Shown here: piece by piece, positions 10,522 to 22,270 of the stretch
How positions within the stretch are numbered: position 1 is the stretch's first letter
Layout of the letters: each line of letters begins with the position of its first letter
The notes under the pieces: model-generated
Databases searched by the model: none
What the model saw: the letters and a program-made list of their open reading frames with translations, nothing else
Told to the model about the DNA's origin: nothing
Assembly: GCF_932294415.1 (NCBI RefSeq)
Contig: NC_065537.1
Coordinates: 2,542,001 to 2,606,000 of the forward strand
DNA length: 64,000 nt
DNA from: Quercus robur
Lineage: Eukaryota; Streptophyta; Magnoliopsida; Fagales; Fagaceae
Reading direction: 5' to 3'
Program-made: the position numbers and the translations under genes

Positions 10522-11425
10522 TGTTAAGTATATTTGAGATTAAAACACACTTTTTATCTATTTGAGTCTTAATTTTTAGTGTGTTCAAGAAAATCAAGAA
10601 GTTATTCTACAAGAGGTATTATTAAAGATACAAGAACACTCAAAGAACTACTCAAGAAAAGCTAGAACTACACATCTCAATACCTCCTTGATAGCTACCG
10701 TTCTATCAAGATTTAATGAACCTCGATAGATAGTTCGACACCTCTTGATCTATCGAGTTTCGATTATTTTAAATTCCAATATCAATTTTCTACCCATGAT
10801 GACAAGGCTTCCTAGGGTTTCGTGTATTAGGGTTTCATGTATTGGGGTTCTAGAGCATAAAAAAGCTATTTTATAATCGTCATCATATACATACACAGAG
10901 AGACATACACTTTTAATAGGAGTTGTTGCGACTTTTTGTGCGCCTTAGGGTTTTGTGCCGGATACTTCTAGATCTTTAAGCATGGATTGAACAACTCTGC
11001 TAAACTACAACAAGCAACAATTGTTGTGGTGTTAGTCACGTACTCGAATCTGTGCAAATGAGAAATCTGTACAAAAACAAGTTGAATTGGGCATTGGAGT
11101 TGATACTGGCATAGGTCAGTAGGTTCTACTATAGGTTGATACTTTGGGACAATTTAGTTGGGGTAAAATTCCTTGCACTTGTAACCACTTGTTTCTTGAT
11201 TAGTAGATTCTTCAGGAGTGGTAACCTGAAATTCACTTGGTGAGTTTTTTGCCTACAAGGGTTTTCCCCATCATGATCAAATTGCCGTGTCAAGCTTATT
11301 TTCTACTTCACTTAATTTAGTTTGGTGATTTGCTTGTGCCTTAATCTAATTTGCATGTAATTTGACTAATTAATCAATTTTTGGTAATTGAATTAATTAA
11401 CTAGGATCAATATATAACTCAACAA
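10522..11425 (+). repeat. Diverged solo LTR related to Sirevirus-like family A
   Basis: It starts TGTTAAG and shares, in order, several segments with the LTRs at 34844-35853 and 41521-42518: a cluster of CTCGA/TCGAG motifs, the phrase TAGGGTTTTGTG, a GTCACGTACT segment, CTTGTAACCACTTGTT, and CAGGAGTGGTAACCTGAAA followed by an AATTAATTAA-rich end. There is no flanking internal region. The right boundary is approximate and I found no target duplication, so this copy is old. Confidence 0.7.
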
Positions 11426-12502
11426 ACAACTTAACCTTGGTGGAATGAAAACTAGTAAGCACATTTGCCATCGAGATGAACATGAATTTTTAAAAGTATA
11501 ATGATTATCCAACATAGTATTTACGTACAAATTAAAATCGTATTTTCAAAACACAAAACACTATTTCACTGATCTACAATTATCACTGAAATTTTTTTTT
11601 CCAAACACAATCTCGATTTCAAAAACTGTGTGCAACAATAATTAACATTTTGAAAATGTCATTCCTATGGAGTGAGCCTTTCACATCATTATAGTGTATT
11701 TTCTCATACTTGCTTTGCATTTATTTGGAAATTACTAAAGTATTAAAGTAACGACTAAAGAGCACTCCCAAATGTTAGGGTGTTAGGGAAGAGAGGTCTC
11801 TTTTACTTTATATCCTGTAATCTTCAAGATAGACTCAATAGATTGCAATTGGTAAGAGAACTGTGTCTTTTGGTCACCAGGGAAAAAGAAAGAAAAGAGA
11901 TTTGATGGATTTGTTAGGGATGGGCTGAGCAGGCCATCAAATTAAGACATGTTCCACTTGTCATGTTGAGCCCAATATTTAGTCTGCCCAAAATAAAACC
12001 TAGAAAACAGAAGCTTCTGTTTTAGATTTTCTTTCTTTCACTCTTTGTAGGTGCCTTAATCGAGTTTGGACCTATAATCGTCTGAATCTTCATTTGGCTC
12101 CATTTGTGGAAAACATGTATTTATCTTAGACAAAATTTGTATGTGTAATGACCCAAGAAAAATCATTAATCATATCTATCTATGTCATACCCCAAAAAAT
12201 GTTATTTTTTTCTTAATATTTCCATATACAGGTGGCGGTTCCATGTTAGAGAATCCATAATTCACTATTTATTCGAGTGCATTCAATTAGTGCTGATAAT
12301 CTATTGTAAAATGACCATAACTAGCTTCTTCTAGATATTTTAAATTGTAAACATTTAGATACGTTGCTTAACATATTGTATTGTGTATAGTATAACTTGA
12401 CTCACCTTCCCTTAAAAGTTACCATGGCTTTTGAGTGGAATTGTGTTATGTCTTTGTATTATAACTCCTTTCTCTCTCTTTTGTATGTGTATGCGTTTGT
12501 TC

Positions 12503-12535
<33 letters not shown>

Positions 12536-13131
12536 CTTTCCCTTTAATATTTTTTGAGATAATTCTAGAATTAAGTTAGAAAATGAATTAAAAATGGTAA
12601 GGTTTTTTATCAAGTTATTTTCTTGATCATGGGACACTCTGGTGTCATTTGTTTTCGGTCCACACCAATCTTAAACTATTATTTAAAGAACAATAAACTT
12701 ATGCTCAAAGAAAAATAGGAAAGAAAAAAAATGTAAGTAATGATTATGATATTATATAAAATATTTAGATTTGAAAAGGTGCAAATTAAACAAAAAAAAA
12801 AAAATTGTATTATTCTTTCTTGCTTTACTCATATATTTGGCCATTCTTTTAGGTCCTTCATAGTTTGTAGTTCAACAGTGAAAATATTCTGCACAAATGG
12901 ACGGTGGCTTTCACCCCTCCTCTTATTTTCATAAACTGTGGAGAATTCTGTCAAATTGGGGGACAGACAGGACCGGATTTCTTTTCTTTGAGCTAATAGT
13001 ATTCTCACGCTTCCTTATTTTCTAACTAAAAAGCATAACTCTTCTCTACTGCTTACTATGCACGCAGGCCTAGCAACCAGTCATTCAAATACAGACTGCT
13101 AGAAGCCTAGAAGTTAAGGGCTTAAGACCAC
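11426..13131. other. Intergenic region upstream of the intact OCT gene
   Basis: No gene recognised. It holds a TA microsatellite at 12506-12534 and short A/T runs. The last 100 bases or so share sequence with the upstream regions of the two OCT pseudogenes. Confidence 0.55.
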
Positions 13132-13144
13132 CAGTACTTAAACG
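13132..13144 (+). promoter_or_regulatory. Candidate core promoter shared by the three OCT copies
   Basis: CAGTACTTAAACG lies about 50 bases upstream of the OCT start codon. The equivalent position has CAGTACATAAATTATAG upstream of copy 2 (near 20625-20640) and CAGTATTTAAATTGATAG upstream of copy 3 (near 61403-61420). The A/T core may serve as a TATA-like element. The conservation is seen; the function is inferred. Confidence 0.4.
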
Positions 13145-13193
13145 ATATTTCTGCATGCAATAGTCATCTAAGCATTAGCACAACTATTCCAAT

Positions 13194-14696
13194 ATGGAAG
13201 TGTCAAATTCTAACCAAGTAGTCCTCCCCTCAATGTCTCTAGATGAAACAATTGAACAAATTATAGGACGTTTTGGGTGTTCACAGTTCATGCAAGCTAT
13301 CCTCGTATCAGTACCAGCGTTTTTTGATGCACAACAAACATTCATTAGCATCTATGCTGATGCTGTACCAAAATGGCATTGCAATACCTTTGATACATCA
13401 TGCAACCCAAAATCCAATATTTGTAAACTCCCAAGAAATTCTTGGTCTTGGGATGAACCTTCTCATTACTCAATCATATCAGACTGGGGTCTTGAATGTG
13501 CTAGTTCATTCATCACATCCCTTCCTGCTTCATCCTTCTACATTGGCAGCCTAATTGGTGGCTTCACTCTTGCTATACTTGGTGACTTTTGTCTTGGTAG
13601 AAAGAATTTGCTTTACCTCTCAAGCCTAATAATGTCCGTGACCGCGCTTCTCTCAGCCTTCTCAACAAACATTTGGATGTACTCGAGCTTGAGATTTGTA
13701 AGTGGACTTAGCCGTTCATCAGTTATAACATGCACTCTTATTTTGATAACAGAAAGAATTGGAAAAAGGCTGCGTAGCCAAGTAGGGACAACGGCCTTTT
13801 TCTCTTATGCTCTTGGGTTATTATCCTTACCAGCTGTAGCATATACTAATAGAGGTTCATCATGGAGAATCCTCTTTCTCTACACTTCCATTCCAGCAAT
13901 CTTTTACTATATCATAACTTATTTCTTTGTCTATGAGTCTCCTAGATGGCTTTTCATGCAAGGGCGTGACAAAGAAGCCATTGCAATATTGAAAAGAATT
14001 GCATCCATAGAAGACAGAATTTTGGACTCATACCTATCCAACATTCACCACAGGCAAGAAATACCAAAGGTTCATCCTTATAAGTCCATGAAGGACTTAT
14101 TTAAGAGAAAATGGGCTTTGAAAAGGATATTAGCAGCTATGGTAATTGGTTTTGGCGTTGGAGTGGTATACTTTGGCATGTTACTTGGGGTAGGAAATTT
14201 GGATTTCAGCATTTATTTGAGTGTCATATTTAATGCCTCATTGTTAATACCTTCAAATTTACTGACCTTGTTCTTTATATCAAGATGGAAAAGGAAAAGT
14301 TCATTGTTTGCCTTTTGTACAATAAGTGGCATATGCAGCATAGTCTGTGTCATTGTAGGCAAAGGTAGAAAAGGCATACAAATTGGGCTAGAACTAGCAT
14401 CTTTCTTTAGCTCAAGTTTGGCATTTAATGTGTTGATAATATTCACAATTGAGTTGTTTCCAACAAGTGTGAGGAACTCAGCCACATCGTTGGCTAGGCA
14501 AGCTGTTGCGCTTGGTTCAGTGTTTGATCCGGTATTAATTTCAATAGGGAGGAGAAATGAGTTTCTATCTTTTGGGATTTTTGGATTGACAATATTGTTG
14601 TGTGGGTTCTTTGTGATCGTTTTGCCAGAGACAAGGGGTAAAGCTCTTTGCAACACCATGGATGAACAAGAAAGCAAAGATAGTACGATGGTGTGA
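13194..14696 (+). CDS. OCT: Organic cation/carnitine transporter (OCT family, MFS), intact
   Basis: The 500-codon frame is uninterrupted and intronless. It is a 12-helix major facilitator of the plant OCT family; known plant members move carnitine or organic cations across the plasma membrane or tonoplast, and the substrate here is unknown. After the first helix (about residues 33-46) is a large loop (47-105) with Cys63, Cys70, Cys77 and Cys102, as in animal and plant OCTs. The MFS signature GSLIGG...D131..GRK (118-137) lies between helices 2 and 3. ESPRWLFMQGR (248-258) precedes the central cytoplasmic loop. ELFPTSVRN (420-428) and PETRGK (478-483) are the usual C-terminal motifs. The start at 13194 is the first Met, and the conserved part begins about residue 12. 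Two decayed paralogues lie downstream. I cannot assign an Arabidopsis orthologue number. Confidence 0.93.
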   Translation: MEVSNSNQVVLPSMSLDETIEQIIGRFGCSQFMQAILVSVPAFFDAQQTFISIYADAVPKWHCNTFDTSCNPKSNICKLPRNSWSWDEPSHYSIISDWGLECASSFITSLPASSFYIGSLIGGFTLAILGDFCLGRKNLLYLSSLIMSVTALLSAFSTNIWMYSSLRFVSGLSRSSVITCTLILITERIGKRLRSQVGTTAFFSYALGLLSLPAVAYTNRGSSWRILFLYTSIPAIFYYIITYFFVYESPRWLFMQGRDKEAIAILKRIASIEDRILDSYLSNIHHRQEIPKVHPYKSMKDLFKRKWALKRILAAMVIGFGVGVVYFGMLLGVGNLDFSIYLSVIFNASLLIPSNLLTLFFISRWKRKSSLFAFCTISGICSIVCVIVGKGRKGIQIGLELASFFSSSLAFNVLIIFTIELFPTSVRNSATSLARQAVALGSVFDPVLISIGRRNEFLSFGIFGLTILLCGFFVIVLPETRGKALCNTMDEQESKDSTMV

Positions 14697-17572
14697 TTTA
14701 TATAAACATATAATGCATGGCACCTCGGAGCTATATATAGAGCAGCTTATTTGTTTCTTTTCTTCTTCTTTGGGTTGTTTTGTTGTTGTAGTTGTTGTTT
14801 CTATCTAGTTTCAGCTGCAAATAAGGAGAGTAAGGGATATAACGAATGGTGCATGACACCAATACATAGAGAGCAACTCATTGCATAAACAAAGTAATCT
14901 TTTTTTTTTGTTTATTTTATTTTGTCCTTTTAGTTTCAGTGCCAAATAAGTGTTGTTCTCCCAGAGAAATGAAATCCCGCGATGGTGAAAATCATATGTA
15001 AGAAATCTGATTAGCGAAGCTATATATTGAACCCTCAATAACGACTTGCATTGGTTTTATGAGGAACAACTCTTCACAAAGATCTCTCTCTCCATGAAGA
15101 GGCACAATGCTCTCTCTAAATAGGGTACAAGGTCCTGACCTCAATTCATTCCAATACCCCCCAAATTTTCCAAATGAACGAAGTTATGAAACCATAGCTA
15201 GGTACTGCCCTTCACAATTATTATTATTATTTTTTTATATGTGTTCAATTTTTTTCAATAATTTACGGACTCAAAAATTCTTTATTGAACACATTTATCC
15301 TAACGTATCCCATAAATAAATAATAAAAAAATTCTTATATGTACTATGTAGCATTAAAGATATATGATAGTATATTTCCACTATATTATCCTAATATTTA
15401 CAACAAATGTGACAAGTTATATGTTGTTGAGAGAGGAAGGAGGTCTCCTCCCGTAAAAGGAATAATTTCAACTGACACATTATGGGATTCTAAAAAATAA
15501 AATAAAATAAAATAAATGCTACAAGATATCATGTATCGTTTTGTTTTTTTTTTTTTTCATAGTAAACCTTGCCGACTAATAATGAAAGGAAAAATGATAT
15601 GTGACAAGGTGCAATTTGAAGTGAATAAAATAGAACACCTGCAAGAAATTATTCCCTCCTATGGAAGGAGTCCTCTTTTCTCTCACAAGAAGTGTGGGTC
15701 TTTGCATGGGACACATGGTAGGATTCACACCCCCCCCCCCCCCCCCTCCATGATAGGAGGAGGATTCTTCTTATAAAAGCGAATAATTTTGAGATAGAAA
15801 ATTTTCTATACCTTAAATATTGGTTGTTATTGAATGGAAACCTTTGTTCTACTTTTCAGGTTCCGCTTTATGCGCCACCAACTGCAATATGTCATGTCTC
15901 TGATTTGTTTCCATTTTAAGCTTTAATTATTTTATAATGGAAGAAAAAAATGTAATACGTTGTGATTGGTGGATATAAAATGGAACACTCAAAATGATAC
16001 AAAAGATTTTTTTTTTTTTTTTGAGTAAACAATAATATTTATTAGAATATACACAAAAATAGTAATATTAGTATTTTTAACCGGATTTATAATACATTAT
16101 TTAATTAGAGTACAACTACAAAAGGACTCAACCTTTGTTAGACTGGAGTTATAAAAGAGTTTATTTGGTTGCCATTATTGCCTTACAAAATAATTTTTTT
16201 TTTTGTCCCATTTTGTACACAATAATTTATATTCCATCAATTACAACCTTCCACACAATACATTTATATTTCTATTAAATAGAAAAAATTTAATATGAAA
16301 AAAAAATTGAGACACATGAAATACTATGATTGGATTGGAGGAGCATAAAAGTGGAACATTTACGGTAGGCCAAATAACACTTTACCTAAAGTGGCATTTG
16401 GGTAACTACACAGGTAGAAATGTATTTTAACGGAATGCATTCTTGTAAATACGTTCTAAAATGTAAAGTCTATTATGAGAAATATATTTTTCCTTTGGTA
16501 TACTTTTTTTTTTTTTTTTTTTTTTTGAGAATCTCCTATCTTATACCTAAATTTACTGAAATATAATTATGTTAAATTTAATTGAGTTTGGTTTTTAAAT
16601 CTTTCATAGTGCAAATTTTTGCCAATCCAGGAAATATTCTTAGATGGGTATAGTTTTATTTTTGCAATAAATATTTAAATTTACATGCATATATAGTCAT
16701 AGCTTCCGTGGCCCTTCAGTTAAAGTTAAATGGATTAACAGGACCCGTTGGCTTGGCCCAAAATCACAACTGAAAGCTGAGCTACTTAACCAACCAAGAA
16801 GTGATTATTTTGAGAAATTTACTGCTACGTACTATTGATCCAAAAATTTAAGCTATGGAGTGTTGTCTTGTGGAAAACAGTCCCGCTAGAAATTCAAATC
16901 GGAACATATATAAGATATGAGAAAGATGCTTATGGTGTTGTCAAGATGCATACAGGTCATGGTAAGGAATATGTCATGATGAGCAAATAGAATGGCTTAG
17001 AGTGAACCTCAACATTATCCACGACAAGGAATAAAACATGATGAGCCTATAATGTGACTAGTAGCAAGAGTGAGAGAATAAAGGGAGTTAACATGGTTCA
17101 GCCTTAAAGGTTTACATTCACAATAGAATATTAATAATACTATCAAATTCAATGTATTGCAATAAACTCGTGGAAGGATATTTATAAATGGTATAATGGA
17201 GTATTTTAGGTCAAACTCTCAAGAATATCATAATAGATAGGATTATGATTATTTTCCTTACACTCTAAATAAGATTAGATACAATTAATGAAATTGGAAT
17301 AAAGTTATAGAAGAGTTTTAAGCCTTTAACCAATAATTCAGTATTCATATCTTTAACATGATCGAATGGTTATGGTGCCTTAAGGAAAAAAAAAAAAAAA
17401 AAAAAAATCTTTATCTTTATCTTTTTTTTTTTTTTTTCAAAATTCATTTTTCTTTTTTCATTCAATTACTTTTCAATGTCTTCTTTTTTTGGAAAAAAAA
17501 ATGGTGAGAATTGATAAAAGAGAATTTTTAGTGTGTTACAGAGTATATGTCTACTAGATTTTTATTGGTTAA
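14697..17572. other. AT-rich intergenic DNA
   Basis: No gene recognised. The region has a run of about 18 C residues at 15730-15747, long poly-T runs (near 16005, 16505, 17420) and poly-A at 17383-17407. Related short segments containing GGAGG...CTCCTCCC occur near 15437 and 15655-15780, suggesting a degenerate repeat. Confidence 0.55.
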
Positions 17573-18541
17573 TGAAAGCTCGAATTTGTGTAAAAACACA
17601 AGAGTTGTTTAGAGCCCCAAAATAAAATTACGACTCAGTTGATTTTACTCTAACTTAAACTAAGTGCGGAATAGAGTAAATGCGAGCGAATAAACAAAAT
17701 AACTACTCTAAGCCATATTCATCAAATCACAACAGTAAAATGAAAGCTAAAAGAGTAGGGAAGAAGAATACAAATACAAGATAACACGCCAATGTGTTAT
17801 CGAAGAGGAAATCGAAGAACTCGGCGAAAAACCTCTCCGCCGCCCTCCAAGTGGTAAATTGATCCACTAGATAATAAGTTGGAGTACATGAATAACAAAA
17901 GACCCTCAAAGTTTAGTCTATCCCATGTATTTGAGCCCTCCAAACTTCTGCTACCAACTGACTTCGTCAAGGCTTGTCTTCTTTAGCTCTCTGAATCATG
18001 CAATTCAGCTCGATTGCATCCACCAAACAAATGGCTTCTTTCAATGCTTCCCAGCAGCACCAAAACCTTACTTTACACTCAGAATGGGTGTGGTGAGTGT
18101 TTAGGCTATCAACATATCAAGGATTTGGAAATGGAGAGGTAGGAGTTGAGAAAAACCACAATGGATTGTGTAGAGGATTGTAGGTATAATAATCTCTAAC
18201 TCTCAAAGGTTGTGGCTAGGGTTTTCTCTCTAAAAAGCACTATTCCAATATGTGGGTAATATGGGTATATATAGTGTGTGTAGAGACCTGGTGTATCAAA
18301 TATGACAAATTGGCAAAACAAAATGTTTCGCAGGTATCTCGCGAGAAGGCCTTACTTGCGAGACACTGCGAAAACTTCTTTGCTCTTCATTTTGCCTTGA
18401 GTTTTCACACTCTCTCTCACACACAACCCTTACAAAGAAATTCCACATAAAATACAGGGTACATAAGATTGAACATAATTACAATCAAATTTGACACGGA
18501 ATTAAAGCCAACACAAAATAGTTGTAAATCACAACTTTACA
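17573..18541 (-). repeat. Solo LTR of Sirevirus-like family B
   Basis: On the minus strand it begins TGTAAAGTTGTGATTTAC and ends GAGCTTTCA. These are the LTR termini seen at 49768-50837 and 56173-57208. It is flanked by a perfect 5-bp target duplication GTTAA (17568-17572 and 18542-18546). No internal region is present, so it is a solo LTR left by recombination between two LTRs. It contains TCTCGCGAG palindromic motifs near 18335-18350. Confidence 0.93.
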
Positions 18542-18546
18542 GTTAA

Positions 18547-19040
18547 AATACATTATTTGCCTGTAAACATTAGTGGATGAGTGATTTTTAGTTCCCAAAA
18601 TTTTAAGGATCAATTTTCATCCCTAACAAACTTAACTTTATCACTTTTACTTCCTATTGTGTCTAATGGAGTGATTATCTGTCAATTTTTAGTTAGGCCA
18701 CATCCTTGTTGGAATTGAGATATTCATATATGTTAACTAAAGGAACAAAAGTGATCACTTTTAAGTTTTTTTGCTGGCTAAAAGTGACTTTTAATCTTCA
18801 TAGATTAAAATTACCCATGGACTAGAGTTTAGGAACCACTTGTGTATTTTTTTTTCTTCCGTATTTTCCCTCGAAAAGAGATAGAGAGAGAGTATAAAAA
18901 GAAAAAAGTTTTAGTAAAAACAAGGGTTTTGTTGTTTATGTTATTGTTTTAGTAGTGGAAAATATAAAGAAACAATGTATACATGTAAAATAGGCCGTGT
19001 CTCCATGTTGTTATACATTTATATGTACTGTAAGATAAGT
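18547..19040. other. Spacer between solo LTR and OCT pseudogene 2
   Basis: No gene recognised. It contains AT-rich unique-looking sequence and a short GA run near 18885. Confidence 0.5.
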
Positions 19041-20585
19041 TCACTCAATTATGCTATCCTTACGCTCTTGTCCATCAATCGTGTTACAAAGATTTTTTTC
19101 CCTTGTCTCTGGCAAAATGATAGCAAAAAACCCACATAATAATATTGTCAATCCAACAATCCCAAATGATAGGAACTCATTTCTCCTCCCTGTTGAAGTC
19201 AATATTGGAGCAAACACTGAACCAAATGCAAAACCTTGCCTAGCAAGTGATGTGGTCAAGTTCCTCACACTTGTTGGATACAACTCAATTGTAAAATTCA
19301 TCAACACCTTGTATGCCAAACATGAGCAAAAGAAGGATGCCAGTTCTAGCCAAATCTGCATGCCTTCTCTACCACTGCCTATAACAACACATATTATACT
19401 GCATATGCCACTTATTATACAAAAGGAAAACAATGAGACTTTACTTTTCCACCTTGCTATAAAGAACAAGGTTAGTAAATTTGTAGGTAATAATAATGAG
19501 GCAATAAATATGACACTCAAATAGACGTTGAAACACAAATTTCCCTCCCCAAATAACATGCCAAAGAATGCCACTCCAATGCCAAAACCGAGTACCATAG
19601 TTGCCAATATCCGTTGCAAAGCCCATCTTCTCTTAGATAGTTCAATTAATTTGCCAGGATTGGCCTTTGATATTCCCTGCCTATGGTGAATGCTGGATAG
19701 GTATGAGCCTAGACTCCTGCCTTTTATACATGAAATACTTTTCAATACTGCTATGGCTTCTGTGTCACGCCCTTGCATAAAAAGCCATCTAGAATACTCA
19801 TACAAAAAGAAATATGCTATAATACAATACAAGATTGATGGAATGGAAGTCCAAAGATAAATTATTCTCCATGAAGAACCTCTGCTCAAATAGGCTATAG
19901 CTGGTAAGCCTAATAACCCGAGTGGAAACAAAAACAATGTTGTCGTCCCTATTTGGACACGCAATTGTTTTCCTACTCTCTCAGTTAACAAAACCAGAGA
20001 GCATGTTAGAATTGATGCACAACCAAACCTGCTTACGAGTCTCAAGCTCGAGTACATCCAAACATTCGTCGAGAAAGCTGTGATAAGTGATGCAAAAGAC
20101 ATTATTAGACATGAAAGGTAAAGCAAGTTCTTCCTACCAAGACATAAGTCACCAAGTGTAGCAAGAATGAATCCACCAATAAGGTTGCCTATGAGGAATG
20201 AGGAAGCAGGAAGGGTTGTGATGAACGAAGTAGCACATTGGAGACTCCATTCTGATATGATTTTATTGTGAGAAGGTGCATCCCAAGACCAAGAACTTTT
20301 TGGGAGTTGGCAAATATTGGAGCTTGAGTTGCATGCTGTATCAAAGGTAGTGCAATGCCATTTTGGTTGAGCATCAGTATAGATGCTGATGAATGTTTGT
20401 TATGCATCAAAGAACGATCGCACTGATACGAGGATGGCTTGCATGAACTGAGACCACCCAAAACCTCCAATAATTTGTTCAATTGTTTCATCTAGAGACA
20501 AGGAATGACTTGAATGATCCTTGGAGTCTCTTGCTCAGTTGAGTCAGAACTTGCAAGGTTCTGGCTTGTAGTTGATATTGCCACA
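19041..20585 (-). pseudogene. OCT-family transporter pseudogene (copy 2)
   Basis: This is a paralogue of the OCT gene at 13194, in the opposite orientation and tail to tail with it. From SLSLDETIEQII (about 20500) to the stop at 19041 the frame follows copy 1 closely, including LGDLCLGRKN and LPETREK. Two lesions break it. A TAA at 20402-20400 replaces the second-to-last Gln of the FFDAQQTF motif. Near 20505, four bases are missing relative to copy 3, shifting the N-terminal frame. The original ATG probably lay near 20585. Helices 2-12 remain open from the TAA to the end. The tryptophan of the ESPRWLF motif is kept (EYSRWLF). Confidence 0.9.
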
Positions 20586-20759
20586 TTGGAATGGTGCTAA
20601 AGCTTTGATGACTGGCTTGGAGAACTATAATTTATGTACTGAAATTCTTGTGCCCTTTAACATGTATTAGGAAACATCTAAATACTTCTTGTTTTCACAT
20701 TTATTTTATTGATTGGTTGTTGGGTCATACCTCCATGAGTAATTAAATAGTTAAATTTT
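20586..20759. other. Upstream region of OCT pseudogene 2, interrupted by a solo LTR
   Basis: It shares sequence with the region upstream of copy 3 (61357-61530), including CTTTGATGACT..., a GTGCCCTT segment and TTGATTGGTTGTT. The similarity ends where the solo LTR is inserted at 20760. Confidence 0.6.
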
Positions 20760-21843
20760 GAAAGTTCAATTAATATATAAAACACTATGAACGTTTAGAC
20801 TCCCAATATACAAATTACCAATTCAAGCTTAAAGTCAAACAATTAATGTGCGGAATATAAACATAAGCTTAAAACAAAATTAATAAACAATGTAAACCAA
20901 ATAAAATCACATCCACAGCAGAAATTAGATGGAAAAGATTAAGGAAAGAGAGATGCAAACACAAGAACAATACTCGATGTGTTATCAAAGAAAACCAAAG
21001 CCCTTGGTGTAAAACCTCTCCGTCGCCCTCCAAGCGGTAAACAATCCACTAAAGAATGTAGTTGGGATACATGAACAGCAGAAGACCCTCCAAGCCTAAT
21101 CTACCTAACGTACCTAAGCCTTCTAAGCTCCTACTCCAACGAGGTTACGCCGAACCTATTTCTTCTTTAACTTACCGGATTCCGCTACTTAACCATAGCA
21201 TCAACCAATATGAAATTAGTCCCTTCTTAACTACTTCCCAAACACCAAATGGCCTTCTCACAAATATTGGTATGGTGAGAAAATGTTTTGGTAATGTGTC
21301 TCTCAAGGATTTGACAATGGAGAGGAAGAGAGTAGAGAAATTTGAAGAGTCTCTATGTGAAGATTGTGGATGAATCAATCTTATTTTTCTCTAGGGTTTC
21401 TCTCTCAAAATTCTCTCTGGAAGCTCTCTGAATATCGTGGGTATAAGGGTATATATATGGTAGGGTGAGAAGGAATATAAAAAGTCAGTTTTTCCCAAAC
21501 AAGGTGGTCTGGCGACTTGACCTTGCGACTGGGCTGAGTCGCGAGCTCAAACCGCGAGCTAACGGCCTGGCCAGCCTGGGACTTTTGTCCTGTAGTGCAA
21601 CAGCTGGCATGACTCTTCAGCTCCCCTGCATGCTCCACAAGTGTGCCAACTTTGGCGACTTGCCAGTCGCGAGTCACCCGCGAGTCTCTGCATCCTTGCA
21701 CAATCTTGATCATTTCTTCACACTCTCTCACTCACTACCCTTACATGATTCCCACCTAAATACAGGGTTACTAATTGCTAAAATACAAGCAAATTTGACA
21801 CGGAATAAAGCCAACAAGATGATTGATAAAATTCAACCTTACA
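20760..21843 (-). repeat. Solo LTR of family B, second copy
   Basis: On the minus strand it begins TGTAAGGTTGAATTT and ends GAACTTTCA. It shares the CCGCCCTCCAAGCGGTAAA-like segment and the AACCCTTACA-like segment with the other family B LTRs. A perfect 5-bp duplication AATTT flanks it (20755-20759 and 21844-21848). The middle carries SOS-like clusters of GTCGCGAG/CTCGCGAC palindromic words (21508-21690). It sits in the duplicated upstream region of OCT pseudogene 2, so it post-dates that duplication. Confidence 0.93.
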
Positions 21844-21848
21844 AATTT

Positions 21849-22270
21849 TGATCTGGAATGTTATGTAAAGGTCATATTCTCAAATAGGTTGTTCGGCAAA
21901 TAGTGCACAAGATTCAAATAACATTAAAGACAAAATAAATAGTAAGCATTCATTGATATAATACAAGAATTTACATAGTTTGGTAATATAGTTGCATCCA
22001 CAAATGATGACAAGGACAAATTTTCACTTTTAAAATAAAGATATTACAATGGTGGCATAAAGACTTTCTCTCTAAATGCAAACCCCAAAAAAATATTATT
22101 ACCCCTCTCTCTCTCTCTCTCTCTCTTAAAATCACAAGACAAAGAAGCTACTTTTTCTTCTAGTTTATGTGGCTGCATCTCTCACACACTCTTACACAAC
22201 CACCTTAGGTTAGGAAAAATAATGAAATTGGTGCACCACAATGAGATCTTCTAAAAACACACACACATAT
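21849..22270. other. Spacer with CT microsatellite
   Basis: No gene recognised. A CT microsatellite lies at about 22109-22127. Confidence 0.5.

Noticed and set aside
14213-14677. Minus-strand open frame of 154 codons inside the OCT gene
   Set aside because: Antisense shadow of the intact OCT coding sequence; no recognisable domain.
17727-17909. Minus-strand 60-codon frame
   Set aside because: Part of a family B solo LTR; the same sequence is noncoding leader in the other copies.
19051-19524. Plus-strand open frame of 157 codons
   Set aside because: Complement of OCT pseudogene 2, which explains the sequence fully.
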